Positions 40,501 through 52,869 of a DNA stretch of 64,000 nucleotides are shown here, piece after piece. The first letter of the stretch is position 1, and every line of letters starts with the position of its first letter. The notes beneath the pieces are model-generated. The model did not search any database and had not been told where the DNA came from. It saw only the letters and a program-made list of their open reading frames with translations. Both the position numbers and the translations under genes were made by a program. Origin of the DNA: Melanocharis versteri (taxonomy: Eukaryota > Chordata > Aves > Passeriformes > Melanocharitidae). Location: contig VZTG01008967.1 of assembly GCA_013397845.1 (NCBI GenBank), positions 2,252,022 to 2,316,021 of the forward strand. The letters run 5' to 3'.

Positions 40501-43500
40501 TCAAATCCTGCTTGAAATCCTATGGGAACAATTTGGAAAGGCTCCTTCATTTTAGGACAATGTGCCGCAGTTGACAGTAGCACTGAACAGATCTCTGAGA
40601 CAGATATTATAAAAGGTTCCTCCTGTAATCAAGTCACTCATATACATTCATTTTTAAAAGGCTCATGCCGGCTCAGAAATTTTTGTTCTAATTTCTCTGC
40701 ATCTCAGCCTCCCTGTATTTAAAGAAGCAAAACATTAAGTAAGGAATAGTTCTTACCTTTCTTTTTCTAGAGATAATAAGAAAGACCACCATTATATGAC
40801 AATTTTCCGGTTTATTATTTGTTTGCACAAAACACTAAGACTGTATGTAGGATACAGACATTCCATCAAATATTTATTTGAAAATTCCATTATATACTAT
40901 TTTCTTATTCTGGTTGCAATTATGAAGCAATGAATAAAAACATATAGAAGGAAGAATTTAGGTTGATATGATAGAGTAGGTAAGGTCTTATTTTATGTCA
41001 CATCTTCCACTAGTTGAATACGATGCCTGACGCTAATTACAAGTGTAGAGGATTAACCACAGATGCTGAGCATCCTCCTAGAACATACGCACCCTCCTGC
41101 ACCTGCAAGTCATTGTACAATTGATCAAAAGAAACAGGTGCATTTCAAGGCACCCTCCTGCACTGTGGAAACCTGGCAATGCTCCACAATTAACATGAAT
41201 TTTCTAAATGACTTCTCACTTTTAAAAGCTGTATCATTGGCACATTATAGATGCATGTTGAAAGTCAAGGACAAATGTGATATAAATTGACAACATTCTT
41301 CACCGTGATTGATGCTTGTTATTTTGCATAATTTGTTTATTGTTTGGTGTGTGTTTGTTTTTTAGAATGTCTATTCAAGCCAAACCCTTGAGGCATCAAC
41401 AGTAGCAGTCTAATCTCTCCAAGGACGTATTTTATGCTGTTAAAATCTCACAGAGAATAGCATTATGAAACCAACTAAATTAGATGAGCACTGGACTTCC
41501 CAGGAGTGATGTAGGCTATACACAAACCTAGGTAACCAGGAACTGCCCAATTAACATATATTTACTCTATTAATATTACGTATATATATTTTTAAAAATC
41601 TACTGCCAACCAAATCACACTGAAGTTTAAGTTAATATATTAATATTTCTGAAAAGACATCAAAGGAAAATGCTGGCTTGTAAAACCAATCAATTTATGC
41701 ATTTAGGTTTTGATTCCTAGAACTGTTATCTATAATCCAGACTAAGAGGAGAGCGCATGTTTAATTGAAAAGAATGTCATAGTCCTGCTCTGTTACCATT
41801 AAAGTGAGAGGGACAACTCCTGGTGTGCAATCACAAGCCTTCAGTGTTCTGCATAGTCAGACCCAGAGTGCTTAGCACTTAGCAGGAGTGAGCCCTTCAT
41901 TACTGTTTGTCTTTTCTCTTCAAATACTGACACGAGGGGAAGTCAACACATGATTATAAGGTCAATGTAAATTTTAAAAAAGCCCACAGTTTTAGATTAC
42001 TACACATAGCAACCATACTATTTTGAAGCAGCGACAATTTTGTTACATGAAACCCACTTTTAGTATTGGGCTCTTCGTTTTGTCATAGGCTAAGATATTT
42101 TCTACTTCACAGCTGTCTCTCAATCAATCAGAAAGTAGTTCGTATTTCCATCCTCTGAGAATCTTAATTTTTGATATTAACAGACACATCAATATACACT
42201 TTATAATTTTCATATGTTATTCATTTATTAATCCCAAGATGCAGACGTGTGGAGGTAGTTAGATACTGACTTTAAAATAAAATTATTGTAAATTTTGTTT
42301 CATTTTCCACTTACAGCAGGGAAAATATATTCTACCAAGTTAGCTGAAAGTTGTCTGTATCGTAAGAACTCACTATGTGCAGCTACTGTAAGTGTGGAAT
42401 ATTGGAACTTAGATGCAGATGACATTATACTGTGGTTCCTTTCAGTCTTGAGATAATCATACACACAACCCAGCTTGTTACTTATTTTTCTTTACATCCA
42501 ATGATAATACATATGGCTGAATTATGCATTTTTTACATACTGCCTGCATTATTGCCCACAATACCAAAACTGATGAATTTACTTAATGTTCCAGGTAACG
42601 TCTAATTGCTATTATTTTATAAATTCCATCAAAGAAGAGCCTTGTGACATTGGCAGATAATTTTGTAAGGAATGATAGGGAGTGATGAAAAAGAAACTGA
42701 CAAATTAAGGTGCTTCTGCTGTTCTTGTTCTTTTGGACCTAAATATTTATTAGGTGGCTCTACAATGGACCCATGTATTGTCATACAAATATAGAAACTG
42801 GTCCTCAAAGGTGGTGAATGCTTTAAGAGTTAGGACATGGGAAATTAATTATTCACATCTTGAAAGGAACAAAAGACATTTTCTCAAGTGCAGTAATAAG
42901 TGTTAAACAATGAAGATGTCTACAAGATTCTAAACAGAGGCAGAGCTAATGATCGGTATTGCAAGCCTCAAGTCCTGCCTAAAAGGTTCGCAGGACTGAG
43001 TTCAGTCCAAGTGCCTTGCACTTTACACCAATGCTGCTTGATCTTTTCCAGTAATTAGTGTGAAGTGGGAGGTGGACCTTGTAACTATGAATAGAATACT
43101 AATGGAAAACAATGCTGTGGATATTTGATACTTCAGGATGACAACAAATTATGTACAGTTGTATTTAAACTAAAGGGCAGCTGAGGTTCATGAAGTCTTA
43201 CAGTGGTCCTAATCCTGTAAGAGTCCAGGTAAGAAACACAGATGGAACAGCCCATATATCATTTCTGATCTGCAAAAATTTCTTTCCTTCTCAGGCAGCT
43301 AAGAAGAATATTTATATGTATCCAGGTTTATCATGCGGATAGGCTGGGATTCCGCTACGAGGGGCTAGTGACACAAAGCTATTAATAATGTTGCAGGTGC
43401 TGAGCTAATTTTAAGCATGCTTCAGAAATGCCAGCATAAGAGGAAAAACATAGCTCAGGTTGTTCTTTTTGCCCTATGTGGGGCAGAGACGGGGAAAAAA

Positions 43501-46500
43501 AGAGAGAAAAAAAACGCATCTGATGGCTCTCCTGGAACTAACAGAATCAAAGTATTGGATCAAAGACTCTTAGTCCTTTCCTGACAACAGTTGAAACACC
43601 ATTGCTTTATAACAGGTGCCTGTGCAGGTGCTGCTCCCCCTCGCAGTAAATTCCCTCAAGATGTGCATCCCAGTGTGCCAGGCTCTGTGAGAGCTATTTT
43701 TGGACCCATATCTCAAATTTCTCCTCTAAAAGCTAAAGTCCTATCTGGTCACTCTGCCTTGAGAGAACACCTATTTTTCACTGCCATTTTCTCATCCTGG
43801 CATGGTTGGACTTTTGTGAAAAGAAACAGATTCTGTAGGCAAGGCTATATTAGAAAGATGAAAAAAGCCCTTTCTATTGCCCCGGCAACTGTCATCTACG
43901 TTGCAAGGATTTTTAATTTCATGCTTTTACACTCACACTTACAGTACGATCTTCAAAGGTGTTTCATAACAATTATTTTCAGCCATTATATCCAGTGGAA
44001 GTTGCAAATGGCATAATTACTCATAAGTTTGTCCTTGTTTTCAGAGGTGCCTTACACACTTCAGTGCTCAAGACATAATAATACAGGAGTAATACAGTAT
44101 GAAAGTCAAACCTTACACTTGGTCATCCATTACTGATTTTTATATACTTATGCTCAAAACAGTGTCTGATTTAAGACACTGTTTAACAATGAAATATTTT
44201 AATCTCTTTTATTCGAGAAGAAAAACCCCACCTTTCTTCTAGCAGTAATTTGCTTATCTTCTCCTGCACATTCACAGAATGTCACAGTGATGTTAAAGTA
44301 GAGACCCACAGTATTATTGTTATAGCTACTTTATAAAATAATAATAATATTCACATAAAAATCTGCAGATTACTATCTTAGCAGTAGAAGCAAGATATTG
44401 AAGGGTGATTCAGGACTGCAAGAAGCAGCCTATCATCTCAGCCCAAGCATTTTGGTGCTCAGTAGGACCTCTCACTAAAGGCTAGAAAGCACCTATGAGG
44501 ACTATCCTGGAGCTACCCCTGCAGCAGGCATTGTCTTGGCTTCAGGTGTCATTTACACAGCTCGGGACAGGCAGGCTGTGCCAACTGCAATAGCCTTTCT
44601 CAAGTGTTTTAATTTCTATCTGGCCAAATTGTACTGTTACCCTTTAAGTCTCTGTACTCATATTAGCTCTTCTGTAGAGACAAATTGTGACACCAGAAAC
44701 ACCCAAAACATCCAAAAGGTCTTTCTTAGGTAAATTATGTGGAAATATATATTCTGAAAAGTCCTAATAATATCTTTGAAAGAGCATAACAATACAGCCT
44801 GTTGTGTTGATAGTCCATGTACTAACCTGTCCATAGTAATTATTGGCACCACAGAGTTCCAGAAGCTCTGAAGGGAAATTACTAGAACATAGTTGCTTCT
44901 GCTGGAATCAGACTTAGCATTTAGAATATTTTCATTGTCACTTTCCAGCTCATTAGCCTTTCTGCATCAGAAAAAATACTGATATCCAGCTAGGAAGAAC
45001 TCATGAATCATTTAAATTTTTTCAAGTCTGTTCAAATAAAATCAGGAGAAAAACTGCATGGAGACTCTCAAATATTTATTTTTAACTGACTATCTTGGGC
45101 ATAAATATAATGATGATTTTTATTTAATTTTGTGGTAATTATAGTTTTCATTAATAAAATGGCCTTACAAATTTGAGGTAGAAACTGAGAGACAATACTT
45201 CCAATTTGTTGATCAGTTTCTCCAGAAATGTAGCAAAGGGGGGAAAGTAGCAATCGTCATGCCTGAATGAAAGCAAAGGCATTTTACATTAGCAAGCAGT
45301 AATTACTAACACTGAAATTTATAAATACCACCGCCCTCTACTATGGGTGAAACATATTCCTTCAGACATTTGGGCTCCCATGCATGAGTAGGATGCAGAT
45401 GTCTGGTTAATAAAACAGAAAACTCCAATAGTACAGTGCTCTCAGTGTCACGTTGGGCTTGTGACAGAGGAAGCATTGACTCCAACTGAATTGTTGACAC
45501 TACTTTTTGAACTACAAATCTGTTGCTCTGAAACATTGTCAGCTAGTTTTACACAGCCCCTGTGTAATTTATCTCAGCATAGTGATCCAAGGATTTGTCC
45601 TGGGCAATAGGGGGGGAAACTCTACTGTATAGTACTCTCCGTTCAGGTGATTACAGCCAGGAGCAGGTGTGTAATCTTCAAAGACATGCTCCTGGCCATG
45701 ATAAAGATTATTCGTTCTGACTTGTGGCTGAAAAACTCTTGATAAAGAACCAAACTGGCAAGTAAAGATGAGGTGAAAGTCAGAGGGCTGAAAAACCTGT
45801 TCAGTCTTTCACTGGGGAATCACTTTTAAAATATGAAGTGAAATGGCATGGAAACTTCCTTTGCAGGTAATGAGATACTCTTCAAGAAACTTTAGGAATT
45901 GAAGTATCTAAATCTTATCACTTCTACTAAATACAGAGGTAAAATAGCTGTGGAAATTGAGGTGTTGCCTCCTGGACAGTTAGGTGCGTGTTCAGCAGCT
46001 GAGCTTTTAAGGAACAAATTATTTTTCAAAACCTGCAGTGATAAGTGGTTAAACCCTTGTAGTGGGTGTCTAAGCCCATGTTGCCTGCAGCAGATGATGT
46101 CTGTTCAGTCAATTAAGGCTCAGCAGTAGTGTCCTGCCTCAACTCTGCTGACCAGGCTTCACAGCATAGCACTTCTAACTGATGTCTTTTAAAAAGGTAG
46201 TAAGTTCCTCTACTGCCTTTTGGTTTGGTTTGGTTTTTTTGAGTAGATATTAATATAAAAGAGAATTTCAGAACTGTAACTTTTGGTCAAAAAGCATATA
46301 ACTTTTTTTGATCAGAGCATTAAACTATTTTCCAAAGAATCTCTGATTACCCTAACTTCACAACTGTTTCCTTTAGATGATACAGAGTGGTGTCTGGAAT
46401 GGACAAAGGTGACATCCAGGTGACATCATGTCAGGTGAGATGACATGGAAAAATCTCTCCCTCACTTTGCATACATTACTGCAGAAATATTATCTATCTG

Positions 46501-46511
46501 CAGAGAAGAAC
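31562..46511. other. Long repeat-poor gene desert
   Basis: About 15 kb in which I see no CR1, LTR, tRNA, long tandem array or recognisable exon. Open frames of 60-141 codons occur by chance. The longest, at 43591-44016 (plus strand), has no domain. A T-run lies near 34831 and an AT-rich stretch near 41575-41590. It could hold conserved non-coding elements, but these cannot be recognised without comparison to other birds. Confidence 0.5.
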
Positions 46512-47069
46512 CGTCTGAAATCCAACAAAGGCAAATGCAGGGTCCTGCAGCTGGGGAAGATTAAGCCCAGGCACCAGCACAGGCTGGGGGCTGACCTGCT
46601 GGAGAGCAGCTCTGCCAAGAGGGACCTGGGGACCTGGTGGACAACAAGCTGCCCGTGAGCCAGCAGTGTCCTTGTGGCCGAGAGGGCCAATGGAGCCCTG
46701 GGGTGCATTAGGAAGAGCATTGCCAGCAGGTCGAGGGAGGGGATCCTGTCCCTCTCCTCAGCCCTAGTGAGGCCACATCTGGAGTGCTGTGCCCAGTTCT
46801 GGGCTCCTCAGTGCAAGACAGACATGGAGCTCCTGGAGCAGGTCCAGCAGTGGGAAATGAAGGTGATGAAGGGACACGAGCATCTCTCTTATGAGAAAAG
46901 GCTGAGGGAGTTGGGCCTGTTCAGTCTTGAGAAGAGAAAACTGAGAGGGGACCTCATCAATGTCTGTCAGTATCTGAAGGGACGGTGCCAGGAGGATGGA
47001 GCCAGGCTCTGCTCAGTGGTGCCAAACAATAGGAAAAGAGGCAATGGGCAGAGACTGATGCCGAGGTAG
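46512..47069 (+). pseudogene. CR1 ORF2 C-terminal remnant
   Basis: The final part of CR1 ORF2. One frame, ending at 46658, carries KSNKGKCRVLQLGK and SSSAKRDLG. A second frame from 46674 carries GALGCIRKSIASRSREGILS, ALVRPHLECCAQFWAPQ, GHEHLSYEKRLRELGLFSLE and RGNGQRLMPR, ending at a stop at 47067-47069 where CR1 ORF2 normally ends. The switch of frame near 46630-46640 (GGGACCTGGGGACCTGG) looks like a small deletion. The catalytic part of the reverse transcriptase is absent. Confidence 0.88.
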
Positions 47070-47304
47070 TTACAGCTGAACATGAGGACGAATTTCTTTA
47101 CTCTGCAGGTGACCAAACGCTGGAACGGATCTCCCAGAGAGGTTGTGGAGTCTCCCTCATTGGAGTTACTCAAGAACTGTCTGGACACAATCCTGTACCA
47201 TGTGCACTGGGATGGCCCTGCTTGAGCCAGAAGGTTGGACCAGGTGACCCACTGTGGTCCCTTCCAACCAACCCATTTTGTGATTCTGTGATTCTGTGAT
47301 GTTG
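46512..47304 (+). mobile_element. CR1 LINE, 5'-truncated, plus strand
   Basis: About 0.8 kb in sense orientation: the end of ORF2, a short 3' untranslated region and a terminal array TGATTCTGTGATTCTGTGAT at 47281-47300, the avian CR1 octamer tail. The left end falls inside ORF2, the usual 5' truncation. Its 3' untranslated region differs from that of the 28412 element. From about 46680 it closely matches the fragment at 59421, so those two belong to one subfamily. Confidence 0.93.
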
Positions 47305-47794
47305 TGTGCTGTTTGCAGATTTGATTTTACAGCATTACCACCAATCTGTCAAGTCTCAAGGAAAAAAAACGGAAAAGAAAAAAGGGAATCAGTAATCCCC
47401 TTTTCTGTAAATAGTGCCAGGATTAGATTAGTTTGAAAGCTGAAGAAAAAACTCCAATATTTACAAACCAAATATGTTTACATTCTATGTTAGGAAACAT
47501 GACCAGATTCCACTTTGTCAATCCTGTATTAAAAAATATTTTGTTTTGAGTCCATAAAGAAATTCACTGAGTTTCAGAAAGTGTAAAATTGTCAGAATGT
47601 TATTCTGTTTTTTTCTCAGGAGACTTTTATGCCACATTTATAGCAAGAAAAGGCAGAGAAGTTTGGCAAAAGTGACTGGAAAATGCACTGAATGAGATTT
47701 AATTTTATGGGGATTTAGGTGTCTAATTCCCATAGGTTTCTTTGAAAACTATCTATTTAATAAATGTGTTCATTAAGTTAAGACCTCTGCATTA
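47305..47794. other. Unannotated AT-rich DNA
   Basis: Short spacer between the CR1 tail and an older CR1-like remnant. No gene or repeat is seen apart from A-rich words near 47365. Confidence 0.55.
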
Positions 47795-48055
47795 ATATAT
47801 TTTCAGACTATGGATCGTTAGATCATCTAGTCTGCCTACTTGTATTTTACCAGCTATAAAACTTCATCAAGTAACTCCTCCAGTAAGCCAAATAGTCTTT
47901 GTGAGTAAATCTTGCGGCGGGGAGAGGTGGAAGAAAATCCTTACTGGAGCTGAAGACATCCACAGACAGAAGACCTACAACTTTACTTGATAGGTGTTTC
48001 AACTTCACTTGATAGGTATTTCTACTTATTACTCATTCCCATGGCTTGATTTCTC
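47795..48055 (-). mobile_element. Ancient CR1/L3-like LINE remnant
   Basis: GTTAGATCATCTAGTCTGCC, later ACTTCATCAAGTAACTCCTCC and a TCCCATGGCTTGATT segment, follow in order the reverse complement of the 3' end of an old amniote CR1/L3-type element (GATCATCTAGTCTGACC..., TTCACCAAGTAATTCCTGC..., CCAATGGTTAATT). Divergence is high and no octamer tail is visible. A 22-bp tandem duplication lies inside it. The boundaries are approximate. Confidence 0.55.
47978..48021 (+). repeat. 22-bp tandem duplication
   Basis: Two adjacent 22-bp units, 47978-47999 and 48000-48021, share the core CACTTGATAGGT or TACTTGATAGGT and match at 20 of 22 positions. The duplication lies inside the ancient CR1-like remnant. 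Confidence 0.9.
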
Positions 48056-49524
48056 AGCTGAATTTGTGCATCATCTCTCTATAGGCCTTTTATTACAACT
48101 TTTTAAAATATCTTTGGAAATATTATGTGCTACCTATTTTTAAATTTCCTGTTATTGGGTGATTTCATGAATGAAACTTGATGTGCTAAAAAAAAAAAAT
48201 ATATATTCAAGGAAATGTCAACCTACAGGTTTTTCACAGTATTCAGAAAATCTAGTACTCCTTCTTTATATATTTTGCACAAATGTGCTTATCCTCTCTG
48301 AATAAGCAACTTCTGAACATGCAAGAGGCAGTGATGATGCCTGTGCAAACATTTCTGGAATGGCTCTTGCTGCTCACAGATGTAGCCAAAGCACTTTATC
48401 TCTATGAACATTCTTGCCAATAAAATTTTCTTAGATGAGTTTTTAAAAATTATAAAAAAGAACAGAGAAACACTGTGGACACTCTCAAAGTAGTAAGTGG
48501 TATTTGTGTGCATATTTTTAACAGACTGTTTCAACAGTCTACTATTTGCTTCGTTTTTGCTGACTTTGGCACAGTTGTACATTTGCCATGACCATGACAA
48601 AGTGGCTAAACACACTGGCCAAAGAGCTAATTTGGGCTTGAAATACTACTACCACTACCGTGCTCTGAAATCAGATGTAAATGAGACAGTTCTGTCACTT
48701 GCTACCAGGATCATCCCTTTCTAAATCACTAAAAAGTTACTCTGCCAAGCAGAGACCGCAGCGTATTCCTCATGTCTGCCTACTCAGGGGTAAAACTATT
48801 TTGTTGACTCTTTCTCCCTTGAAGCAGTATTTTGATACCTTATTTTTTGTTCTTGTACAGGAGATGTTACTAGAGCTACCATTCTAAAAACCAAGAGGCA
48901 GGCTAAGAAAATTGCAAAAACGCATTATGAGTATCTCAGAATTTCAAAATAGCATGGTTCCCAGTTTCATGTGTAAAAACACTTTTAGAAACAAAATTTA
49001 ATCATGTGAGAGTAAAGCATATACTTCTGCAGAAATTCCATACCAAACTGCAAAGTAAGTGCAAATTGGAGGATGTGCTGTGTGTATATTTTCCCCTGTT
49101 AAGTTACATTTTTTACATCTTTTCTTCCATCCTCTAAAGAACTATCAGATTTTGAAGTGCTATGGAAAATATTACCCACTATGAAAGAATTTCAGTCACA
49201 GGCTTCTCTAATTACCTTCTCCAGTGGTCTTTTTAAGTTTCTTCTTGCTCTTTCCCATCCTTATCTGCCACCTGGCACTCTTCCATTGGCACTGGAAAAG
49301 CAGGCCAAGCTTGCCAATTGCGTTATTTGAGTGACAGGCTGTGAAAATGGAAACACTTCACAAACACATCACTTTCATCCGGAAAAACAGAATTTGACAT
49401 CTCTATATTTCTTGGGGTTCTGATGTAAACTCTCCTCTATGGAGCGTAAGGCCATGGGCAGTAATTTAGTCCAGCAGATCTAAAAGGGTTTTATTCAGAA
49501 AAAAATAATTTCAGAAGCAAAAGT
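48056..49524. other. Unannotated DNA
   Basis: No supported gene or transposon. The plus-strand frame at 48497-48724 has a protein-like second half but no good donor site and no known domain. Confidence 0.5.
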
Positions 49525-49673
49525 GTCCTTCCTTCCTTCCTTCCTTCCTTCCTTCCTTCCTTCCTTCCTTCCTTCCTTCCTTCACTCCTCCCTTCCTCCC
49601 TCCCTTCCTCCCTTCCTTCCTCCCTCCCTTCCTCCCTTCCTCCCTTCCTCCCTTCCTCCCTTCCTCCCTTCCT
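49525..49673 (+). repeat. CCTT/CCTC microsatellite, about 150 bp
   Basis: The left part (to about 49582) is an almost pure TTCC/CCTT array. After a short interruption (ACTCC) it becomes a mix of TCCC and TTCC units. All the purines lie on the minus strand. An apparent minus-strand frame of Gly/Arg/Glu/Lys repeats here is only the translated microsatellite. Confidence 0.97.
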
Positions 49674-52600
49674 GATACTGCTCTGCTGCTTTCCAAAGGC
49701 AATTTTAGATTTCTACCTCTTATGAGTTGATGAAGTAGTTGCATGTATGGTTTTCTATTCTCATATGACTTATATACAGAACTCCTGAGAATAAAAATAT
49801 TCACTATTTTTTAACCTACAGGTTTGCCTTAAACTGCTAGATACCTGCATTTGTTGATTATAGCTTGTTAACTTAGGTAACACATTTCTTAAACTATTTT
49901 AGAAAGAAGTTTCCATAGGAAAAAATAATTCAAGAAATCGTTATTTCTTAAAATAACCTTTTTTTTCTTTGACCCAAATATATCAAGTACAGTAAAACAT
50001 TGGCAGACGTGATATTGATCAGATCCAGAATGAAGTTTCTTATAAAAAATCAGTATGTCTGTTGTGAAATTTTTACATCACATGGAAATAGGTTGAAAAC
50101 TGTATCCAAAAGCCCTGCTTTGGTTCAGAACAAGAGTTTGAGGCCAAATTTCCCACCTCAGCATGTTATGTTTAAAACTAGAAACTACTCGCTGACTTTT
50201 CTCAAAGAAATTTTTGCCCAAATTATTCTAACATAATTTATGTACAAAATTAAAACAATTTGTTAAAATCTTTGCTTTTTTATATAAAGAATAATTTTTC
50301 TCTGTGAAGTTTCAGTTATAAAGAAAGTCATTACAGAAGCCAATTAGATGGCCTTGTAAAGGTTAGTTCTATAGTCCAACAAGAATTGATCACACCTCCT
50401 GCACATTGCAGTAAACCAAAAGCCTATTGCTTTGCCCATGTTTTTCAGTGGAATTGCTCGCTCATCTTAGTTAAATAATGCTTTGATGCCGGATAGTCAC
50501 ATCCCTCACTGAAAGACAAGAACTCCTATTTCTCACAAGTGGTGTTTCGGAGAATGTGTTGGGATTTATACAATATCTATGCCTCAAAAGTCATTCTTAC
50601 TATGAAAAAGTCAACTGTAATTCACTGTACAGTTTTAAATGAAAAAAAAAAAAAGAAAAAAACCCCACACTTTCTAATCTCAGCATCTCTTTAATATCTT
50701 TGGTTCTTTTAAAACCAAAGGCTCTCTTAAATCCTGTGTTACAGATGTCTCTCTTGACATCTGCCTCATAAATTCACTGCACCACCACTGAATTCTAGAA
50801 TTCAGTGTAACCTGCCTGGATTCAATGAGACCCACCCATAGCTATAACAGCAAAATATAACCACATTTTTCCTTAACTGTGATTAAAGGCTGCAGTGACT
50901 ACAGTGGCTACATTGCACAGGTTGCTTCTCCCTTTTCCATTGACTTCAATCCCTTTGACAGATGTGTGCAGCTACTGGTAGCTTTCATGGATCTGGTTTG
51001 ACCAAACTGTCCATGTGAACATAAGGGGGGAAAAATAGGTTAAAAAAAGAAAAAAAAGGCTGGGAAAAAAAAGTACAGACGCTGAGCTCAGGAACACAAA
51101 TATAGATTAGCCCAGAATAACTCAGAGCAGAGACCGACCTTCTGCATTCTCTAAGTGCTAAGTACCATTTCCATGAAACACTTAACTTCCAAACAGCTCA
51201 GGATTAGGTGCTACTTTAGAGACTTCATCCAAAGTAATAACAGTGTTATGGGAGTCCAACATTTTCATTAAAGAACTGTTGAGAAGATAAGAGTGTCACT
51301 CCAAAACCACTGAATCCTAGCGCAGCTTTTCTCCTTCACACAGGACAGCACAGCCCAGCTCCCTTCAGGTATGTGCACCTTAAAGACTAAGTACCATATT
51401 ACTTCTTCTGTGTGAAGTGCATCTATCCTTCCGTTTTTGCAATATGTGGAAAGTTTGGGGCAGTTGCCCTGGTGCTGGCTGGACTAGTTTAATAAGATCC
51501 TGAAGTGTTTATTAGCTGAGAGAAACAGTTATGTCTCCAGCATTCCTGGGAGTTTATTTTGCCAGGAATTCCTGCTCACACAACTGATTTCAGCATTCCT
51601 CTTTTAAGACAGGAACAAACAACTGAACCTACTGAAAGTACCCTTTTTCAGAACTTGGTAGTATTTTTCTAATAAAACACAGATGATTTATAATATGTTC
51701 ACATGGGAGACATATTTGGCATATAAAGCAGTTTCAGCAAAAGATTCTTGGGTGCCAGAAAGAGGTTTCTTGTCATTTCACAACAAAGATCTTCTGTTAC
51801 TGCTCTGAACAGTCAGGGAACTTTTATGCACGACATTAAAACAGTAAGATATTCTCACTGGGTAATAGCCATAACCTATTTTTCTGGGTGTACAGCAAAC
51901 CCACAGTAAGTACAATTGTTCTACCATGAGACAAATCCCTGAGAATTGCCAGTGAGCCAAAAAACAGCAGGGTACCAATAGCTACATCCATGTTATGGCT
52001 GGAATAATTCATTTGTGTATCTCTAGTTCTAAACACAAGGCTCCAGCACAGATTTTGGGAGCCAAAAATTCCTACCTCCCTGGTGGAGGCACTGCCAGGA
52101 CATGGGGGTCTGCACAGAGCTGCCATTCTCACAGGAGCTCTCAACACAAGTGAATTTTCCTGGACGAAGACTGCCTAGACAAGGCATTAGGCATCCTTTG
52201 TCTGTCACAGTCTTGCTGTTAGCTCTCCACTACCTGACTCAGCAGTCATGGGTGCTTTTCAGCCTCTTTACCCTCACACGATGCAATTGACTGCAGAGCC
52301 AACAGCCTACATCCAGTCAGACACATTCAGGGATTCAAGTCAGGTGGAGAAGTAACCCTCACAAAAGGTGGGCAGGAGGAGGCAATCCTCAAACAAATAT
52401 GCAGTAAGAAGAACTTTGAAGAAACCTCACTTTTTAGTTATTTTCCTTTTTGACAGACTTTCAATGTTAAAGCAATTCCCCTCATATCTTTCTTTTTGTA
52501 TGTGTGGGTCTGTGTGTATTTAACTCTTTCAGTACACTGATAGAACTGCATAAGAAAAGCAAATTTACTGATATAAATGGCTCCAATGTCAAGCTAAGCA

Positions 52601-52721
52601 TCCAGGTGAATGGTTGATTTTTACTCCTCTCCCCCAGTAAATTCTACTAGAATTAATACATACAAAAAACCAATATGTCTGGCCTCACTGAGGTCTTGAT
52701 AATTTTTACGTTATGGCTTAC
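49674..52721. other. Unannotated DNA
   Basis: No gene or transposon is recognised. There are A-rich tracts near 50641-50663 and 51040-51072. Opposite-strand frame pairs at 51778-52290 have no recognised domain. Confidence 0.5.
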
Positions 52722-52869
52722 CTTTTCTTTACTCATTTGAGCTTCGTAACACACAATATCACCACCGATAAGAGCAGACCTGTAAAAATGCATCAGCCAT
52801 CCCCAGTACCAAACCTGTTTGGAATGAGCTTGAGGGAAAACATTTGTAACGCAGGCCACAATCGCATTT
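52722..52869 (-). CDS. Candidate internal exon, unrecognised gene
   Basis: On the minus strand a TGTGTTTTATTTAAG acceptor ends at 52870 and a strong GTAAGC donor follows GAAAAG at 52722. The enclosed 148 bp is open in one frame, entering in phase 2 (one base finishes a codon) and leaving in phase 0 after 49 codons. Residues include an aromatic cluster (VWYWGWLMHFY, about 19-29) followed by ALIGGDIVCYEAQMSKEK up to the donor. An alternative inner acceptor (CATTTTTACAG) would start the exon at 52779, giving 58 bp in the same frame. I recognise no domain. The size and splice sites fit a vertebrate exon, but one such match in 64 kb can occur by chance. Confidence 0.27.

Noticed and set aside
43591..44016. 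141-codon plus-strand open frame, the longest outside the CR1 elements
   Set aside because: No recognisable domain and no convincing acceptor and donor pair that encloses the frame. This length is expected by chance in 64 kb.
48554..48724. Plus-strand frame with protein-like end (LKYYYHYRALKSDVNETVLS)
   Set aside because: The only possible donor (GTAAAT) would cut it mid-way, no domain is known, and the upstream half is AT-driven hydrophobic sequence.
49511..49804. Minus-strand frame rich in Gly, Arg, Lys and Glu
   Set aside because: It is simply the translation of the CCTT/CCTC microsatellite.
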